Positions 60,704-64,000 of a DNA stretch of 64,000 nucleotides are shown piece by piece. Source of the DNA: Ornithinibacillus xuwenensis (GTDB lineage Bacteria > Bacillota > Bacilli > Bacillales > Amphibacillaceae); the NCBI RefSeq assembly GCF_039614845.1, contig NZ_JBDIML010000009.1:40768-104767 (forward strand). Reading direction: 5' to 3'. Under the pieces are notes generated by a model. The model did not search any database. It was given only the letters and a program-made list of their open reading frames with translations, and was not told the DNA's origin. The translations under genes were made by a program, and so were the position numbers. Numbering within the stretch: the first letter of the stretch is position 1; each line of letters opens with the position of its first letter.

Positions 60704-62005
60704 TCACTTCATTAAATCTGGTAAAAAGGTTACAATCTCTGGAAAGACTACAATCAACACTAAACATAGAACCATCATACACAGCATTGGGATAACCCCT
60801 TTAAATATACGCTGAGCGGGTATGTACTTGACGACACCACTTATGATGTACACACTTAACCCCATCGGAGGGGTTAGTAGACCTATATTCATGACCAATA
60901 TCATGACAACACCGAACCATACGCCATCAAATCCAAGCATTGTAATAAGTGGATAGACAACCGGTAACGTTAACACAAAAATCGCAATTCCTTCTAAAAA
61001 TAAGCCTAATATTAGATATACAGCTAATATTAAAAGTAATATGCCTGTTGCAGACAAATTTAATTCTGATACGTACTGTGTGATTTTTACTGGAATAGTG
61101 CTTAAAGCTAAAAATTTACTAAATACATCAGCACCGATAATGATAAAGAATATAGCTGCCGTTAAGCGAGTTGTCTCATTCAACGATGCTTTAAAATCTT
61201 CCCAGCTCAATCGTCTTGTTAAAACCGTTAAGATAAACGCACCAAATGCACCTATTCCACCAGCTTCAGTCGGCGTAAAGTATCCAAAATAAATTCCACC
61301 AATGCTTAAAGCAAATAAAAAGACAAATGGCCAAATGCTTGATAACGACTTCACCTTAACCATGAACGATTTCTTTTCCGATACCGGTGCTAGTGAAGGA
61401 TTCCTCCATACCATAAAATAAATTAATAGCATGAAGAGAGCCATCTGCAGTAATCCTGGTACCAATCCAGCTATTAATAATTTTCCAATTGGCTCCATTG
61501 TTAAGATGCCATATAATACAAGGATGACACTCGGTGGAATAAGGATACCCAGTGTTCCACCAGCAGCCACACAAGACGTTGATAGTGCATCATCATAGCG
61601 ATATTTTTTCATCTCTGGAAGTGAAATCCTTGCCATGGTGGCCGTAGTTGCATTAACCGAACCCGAAATAGCAGAAAACAATGCACTTGTCCCTATTGTT
61701 GTCATCGCAAGTCCGCCCTTTATATGCCCAATCCACGCATCCACTGCTATATATAAGTCACGTCCAAATCCACTATAGGATAAGAACATACCCATTAGAA
61801 TAAATAGTGGGATTACGCTAAGTGAATAAGAGCTTGCTGTCGAAAATGGTGTTGTACCTAATTGAACAAGAGCTGATTCCCAATCACGAATAATTGCTAA
61901 CCCAACCGTCCCAACCAGAATAAGCGATATAGCTACAGGAACTCTGATAAGAAATAGTAGAAGTAGAACAACAATACCTACTATTCCAACTAGCTCTGGA
62001 CTCAT
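60704..62005 (-). CDS. dctM: TRAP transporter large permease DctM
   Basis: A 433-residue protein with about twelve membrane helices, the channel subunit of a TRAP carboxylate importer driven by an ion gradient. The family stretches FSAISGSVNATTATMARISLPEM and AAGGTLGILIPPSVILVLYG, and the C-terminal NIGLLTPPMGLSVYIISG, are the DctM marks. Its start overlaps the stop of dctQ (TAATG). It is the last gene of dctP-Q-M. Confidence 0.95.
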   Translation of the reverse strand: MSPELVGIVGIVVLLLLFLIRVPVAISLILVGTVGLAIIRDWESALVQLGTTPFSTASSYSLSVIPLFILMGMFLSYSGFGRDLYIAVDAWIGHIKGGLAMTTIGTSALFSAISGSVNATTATMARISLPEMKKYRYDDALSTSCVAAGGTLGILIPPSVILVLYGILTMEPIGKLLIAGLVPGLLQMALFMLLIYFMVWRNPSLAPVSEKKSFMVKVKSLSSIWPFVFLFALSIGGIYFGYFTPTEAGGIGAFGAFILTVLTRRLSWEDFKASLNETTRLTAAIFFIIIGADVFSKFLALSTIPVKITQYVSELNLSATGILLLILAVYLILGLFLEGIAIFVLTLPVVYPLITMLGFDGVWFGVVMILVMNIGLLTPPMGLSVYIISGVVKYIPAQRIFKGVIPMLCMMVLCLVLIVVFPEIVTFLPDLMK

Positions 62006-62517
62006 TACTTATTCACCGCCAATCGAAAGTAGGTAATTGCCTTAAATACTGCTGTTAGCATAAAAATAATCACTGTAAACGAAATAACAAATAAAAAGGG
62101 GTGAACAGGCAGCATTAAATCCGTTGTTGTTGAATTTCTCTCCATCATACGTAATCCATTTTCAAAAATATGTCTTGCCATAAAAAACAGCACAACTGAA
62201 ATAACGAGTTCAATCAGACCATTCAAACGATACTTTGTTTTCTCAGAGAAACGATCAAGTAGAAAATCAATCGTGATATGGTCACCCTTGCGATGCGTTA
62301 TCGCTAATGCGAAAAAAACAACTAATGCCGCACCCAGTTCCGTCATCTCATAGCTTCCTTTAACTGGTTGATTCAAAAGATTTCGACCGAGCACATCCAA
62401 CGTAATAATTGTCATGATTACAAGGAGAAATACATTGGCAATAAGCTGCTGAATATCTACTATTCTATTTAATACCCGCTCAGATTTCTCTAATATTTTG
62501 GGCATCGTATTCCTCAC
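62005..62517 (-). CDS. dctQ: TRAP transporter small permease DctQ
   Basis: A 170-residue membrane protein with four helices, the small TRAP subunit bridging binding protein and channel. ITLDVLGRNLLNQPVKGSYEMTELGAALVVFFALAITHRKGDHI is the DctQ signature region. It lies two bases after dctP and overlaps dctM. Confidence 0.93.
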   Translation of the reverse strand: MRNTMPKILEKSERVLNRIVDIQQLIANVFLLVIMTIITLDVLGRNLLNQPVKGSYEMTELGAALVVFFALAITHRKGDHITIDFLLDRFSEKTKYRLNGLIELVISVVLFFMARHIFENGLRMMERNSTTTDLMLPVHPFLFVISFTVIIFMLTAVFKAITYFRLAVNK

Positions 62518-62519
62518 TC

Positions 62520-63560
62520 CTATTTACCACTTAATTCTACTGCGCGATCATATACTTTCTGTCCAGGTAGCCCTTTTTCTTCTACATTATTAATCCAATT
62601 TTCTATGGTTGGATTAATGTATTCCTTCCATTCTGATAATTCATCCTCGGATAACTCATAGATTTCAATTCCTTTTTCTTTGGCCTGTTCTACTGCTTCA
62701 CTACCATACTGATCGAATGTTTCACCAGTTTTTGTCGCCATTTTCTCACCAGTTAGCTCCTTAAGGGTAGCCTGGTCCTTTTCACTAAGACTATTAAACA
62801 CATCCTCATTCATCACGACAAACATGGTGGTAGAATAGAAATTCCCTACAGTTGCATAGTTAATTACTTCATCTAACCCCCAAGTCTTTACCGCTTCCCA
62901 AGGAGCAATCGTTCCATCAACAACACCACGCTCTAACGCTTCAAAATTTTCATTCATTGGCATTGAAACTGGTGTAGCACCAAGTGCTTCTAACCATTCA
63001 CTAGTTTCCGGAGAAGGAGAACGGATCTTCATTCCCTTTAAATCTTCGATACTTTTAACCTGTTTATCTACCGTAAATAGCTGACCGGGATCTGTTGTAT
63101 AGAGCCATAACGGTACAGTTCCAGCATACTCTTCATCATAGTCATCAAATTCATCATATAGCTTCCATAGATTTTCAGAACCTTTAACTGCAGATTCCGC
63201 CATAAACGGTAGCTCCATCACCGATGTTAGTGGGAATTCACCTGGTGTATAGCCATGAACACTTAATGCAAAGTCAACTGAACCCGTTGCAGCAGCATCA
63301 AAATGCTCATCCGGATTTGCTAAAGCAGCCCCTGGATATGAAGTTATCTTCACCCTTCCATCTGTTGCCTCTTCCAGTTCTTCACTAAATGATTGAATCT
63401 CCTCTTCCATAAAATGAGTGGGTGGAAAAAAGTGTGAGAAATCCAGCTCTATCTCTTCGCCACTGGAATTAGAAGTTTCTTCATCCCCACATGCAGCTAG
63501 AAACAGTAATCCAAACCCTGCTACTAGTAATAAAATACACTTCAACATTTTGACCTTCAA
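62520..63560 (-). CDS. dctP: TRAP transporter binding lipoprotein DctP
   Basis: A 346-residue extracellular solute-binding protein of the DctP family. Lipobox LAACGDE gives a lipid anchor. Family marks are the mature N-terminus LDFSHFFPPTHFMEEEI, KITSYPGAALANPDEHFDA, and MKIRSPSPETSEWLEALGATPVSMPMNE with the conserved Arg that grips the carboxylate. Substrate is an organic acid, not identified; C4-dicarboxylates or sugar acids are the usual choices. The start is TTG eight bases after AAGGAGAG. A strong cre candidate lies 31 bases upstream. Confidence 0.93.
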   Translation of the reverse strand: MKVKMLKCILLLVAGFGLLFLAACGDEETSNSSGEEIELDFSHFFPPTHFMEEEIQSFSEELEEATDGRVKITSYPGAALANPDEHFDAAATGSVDFALSVHGYTPGEFPLTSVMELPFMAESAVKGSENLWKLYDEFDDYDEEYAGTVPLWLYTTDPGQLFTVDKQVKSIEDLKGMKIRSPSPETSEWLEALGATPVSMPMNENFEALERGVVDGTIAPWEAVKTWGLDEVINYATVGNFYSTTMFVVMNEDVFNSLSEKDQATLKELTGEKMATKTGETFDQYGSEAVEQAKEKGIEIYELSEDELSEWKEYINPTIENWINNVEEKGLPGQKVYDRAVELSGK

Positions 63561-63590
63561 TGTGATCTCTCCTTCTAAAAATAAAGTTTT

Positions 63591-63604
63591 AGAAAACGCT
63601 TACA
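63591..63604 (-). promoter_or_regulatory. cre site before dctP
   Basis: On the minus strand TGTAAGCGTTTTCT matches the CcpA cre consensus except for the last base. It lies between a TATAAT -10 box (63633-63638) and the start codon, the usual place for a roadblock-type cre. Confidence 0.65.
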
Positions 63605-63873
63605 TTAAAGTCTACAAATATCTGCTCCTTAAATTATATACATTATCATATATTATTTAGAATACGATATCAATAATATAAAGAATATTTTATATTTTTA
63701 GTTTTATTTTACCGGTAATGACCTAAGTTGACCGGTTACCGTTGGGTATTTAGAAGATGAAATAAAAAAGGCTGCGTGCTACAACCTCCTGCCTATGTAA
63801 CTACAAAACGTATTAAGAGTGGTTGAGCGAGAATTTTTTGCTAAAAAAAACCGTCTGGATCCATTGGCAAGAA
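63605..63873. other. AT-rich region between dctP and the IS end
   Basis: Holds the dctP promoter (TATAAT at 63633-63638, minus strand, with a weak -35). A short ACCGG-repeating stretch lies near 63710-63742. No gene is visible. Confidence 0.4.
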
Positions 63874-63881
63874 TGGTACCG

Positions 63882-63927
63882 ACCCCCGAAAGTTAGAGTG
63901 AAAATCTAACTTTCGGGGGTGTTTTTT
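63882..63927 (+). terminator. Hairpin at the IS left end
   Basis: A perfect 16-bp stem (63882-63897 with 63905-63920) around a 7-base loop, followed by GTTTTTT just before the transposase ATG. It can stop transcripts entering from outside and also hides part of the terminal repeat. Confidence 0.8.
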
Positions 63928-64000
63928 ATGGCTAAATATAGTGAAGAATTTAAAATAAAGCTTGTAACCGAGTATTTATATGGGAATCTTGGATATGGAT
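63928..64000 (+). CDS. IS3-family transposase OrfA, N-terminal fragment
   Basis: The frame starts ATG GCT and reads MAKYSEEFKIKLVTEYL followed by a GNLGYG-type turn, the beginning of a helix-turn-helix OrfA of IS3-family elements (the E-F-K-x-K-L-V pattern). It is cut by the window end after 24 codons. It is intact as far as seen. Confidence 0.7.
   Translation, partial: MAKYSEEFKIKLVTEYLYGNLGYG

Larger units (their letters stand above)
63874..64000 (+). mobile_element. Left end of an IS3-family insertion sequence
   Basis: The presumed left end starts near TGGTACCGACCCCCG at 63874, includes a long hairpin just inside, and leads into a transposase reading frame whose start resembles IS3-group OrfA. 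The rest lies beyond the window, so the exact end and target duplication cannot be checked. Confidence 0.65.

Noticed and set aside
1..64000. CRISPR arrays, tRNA or rRNA genes, prophage
   Set aside because: I saw no regular short repeats with spacers, no cloverleaf with conserved TTCGA arms, and no phage structural genes.

Overview
The window is low-GC DNA with strong AGGAGG-type ribosome binding sites, sigma-A and sigma-D promoter signals, rho-independent terminators, CcpA-type cre sites and an mtlARFD mannitol operon. This points to an aerobic, motile, endospore-forming-type Bacillaceae, most like the Oceanobacillus/Virgibacillus/Gracilibacillus group. The genus is inferred from gene content and repeat style only.

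Layout. 1-9.3 kb is a xylose/xylo-oligosaccharide block: xylAB, a YesL-like membrane protein, a sugar ABC importer without its own ATPase, the repressor XylR and the GH43 beta-xylosidase XynB. Two XylR-type operators lie on two promoters of matching design. 9.3-12.4 kb holds ordinary genes (RNase H-like, CBS protein, lipoprotein, EamA exporter). 12.7-18.3 kb is one giant gene (pseudokinase, ATPase, TPR, GAF, GGDEF, GAF) with a c-di-GMP-I riboswitch and terminator in its leader. 18.5-28.5 kb holds transport and catabolism: a second EamA exporter, an AtoE-like carrier, a decayed AEC carrier, a TctABC-PdxA-DeoR locus with repeated operator-like palindromes, and an alpha-glucosidase.

28.7-38.3 kb is a chemosensory operon (cheX, cheA, cheW, cheY and three MCPs), again with a c-di-GMP-I riboswitch and terminator in its leader. 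38.4-41.2 kb carries a membrane PIN protein, two unknown proteins and a metallo-beta-lactamase-fold protein. 41.3-41.6 kb is an inverted-repeat-bounded intergenic element. 41.6-46.9 kb is mtlARFD with a probable MtlR operator and cre. 47-52.9 kb is mixed, including two related small helical proteins next to a DUF4257-type membrane protein.

53.3-60.6 kb is the most unusual part. An HD-GYP phosphodiesterase is followed by a 22-residue CWWC-containing peptide gene and a PqqD-like/M50 membrane metalloprotease gene. Next comes an MCP without HAMP, then an MCP co-transcribed with an orphan XylF-like sugar-binding lipoprotein. Both MCP genes follow sigma-D-type promoters. The window ends with a DctPQM TRAP transporter and the left end of an IS3-type element.

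How the genes work together. The xylose block imports and hydrolyses xylo-oligosaccharides and isomerises and phosphorylates xylose. The MCP plus XylF-like pair probably lets the cell swim toward the same sugar. c-di-GMP synthesis (GGDEF), degradation (HD-GYP) and sensing (two riboswitches) all occur here, one switch on the chemotaxis operon itself, so second-messenger level and chemosensory gene expression look directly wired together. The strongest candidate for an undescribed system is the two-gene CWWC peptide/PqqD-M50 cassette at 54.5-55.8 kb.
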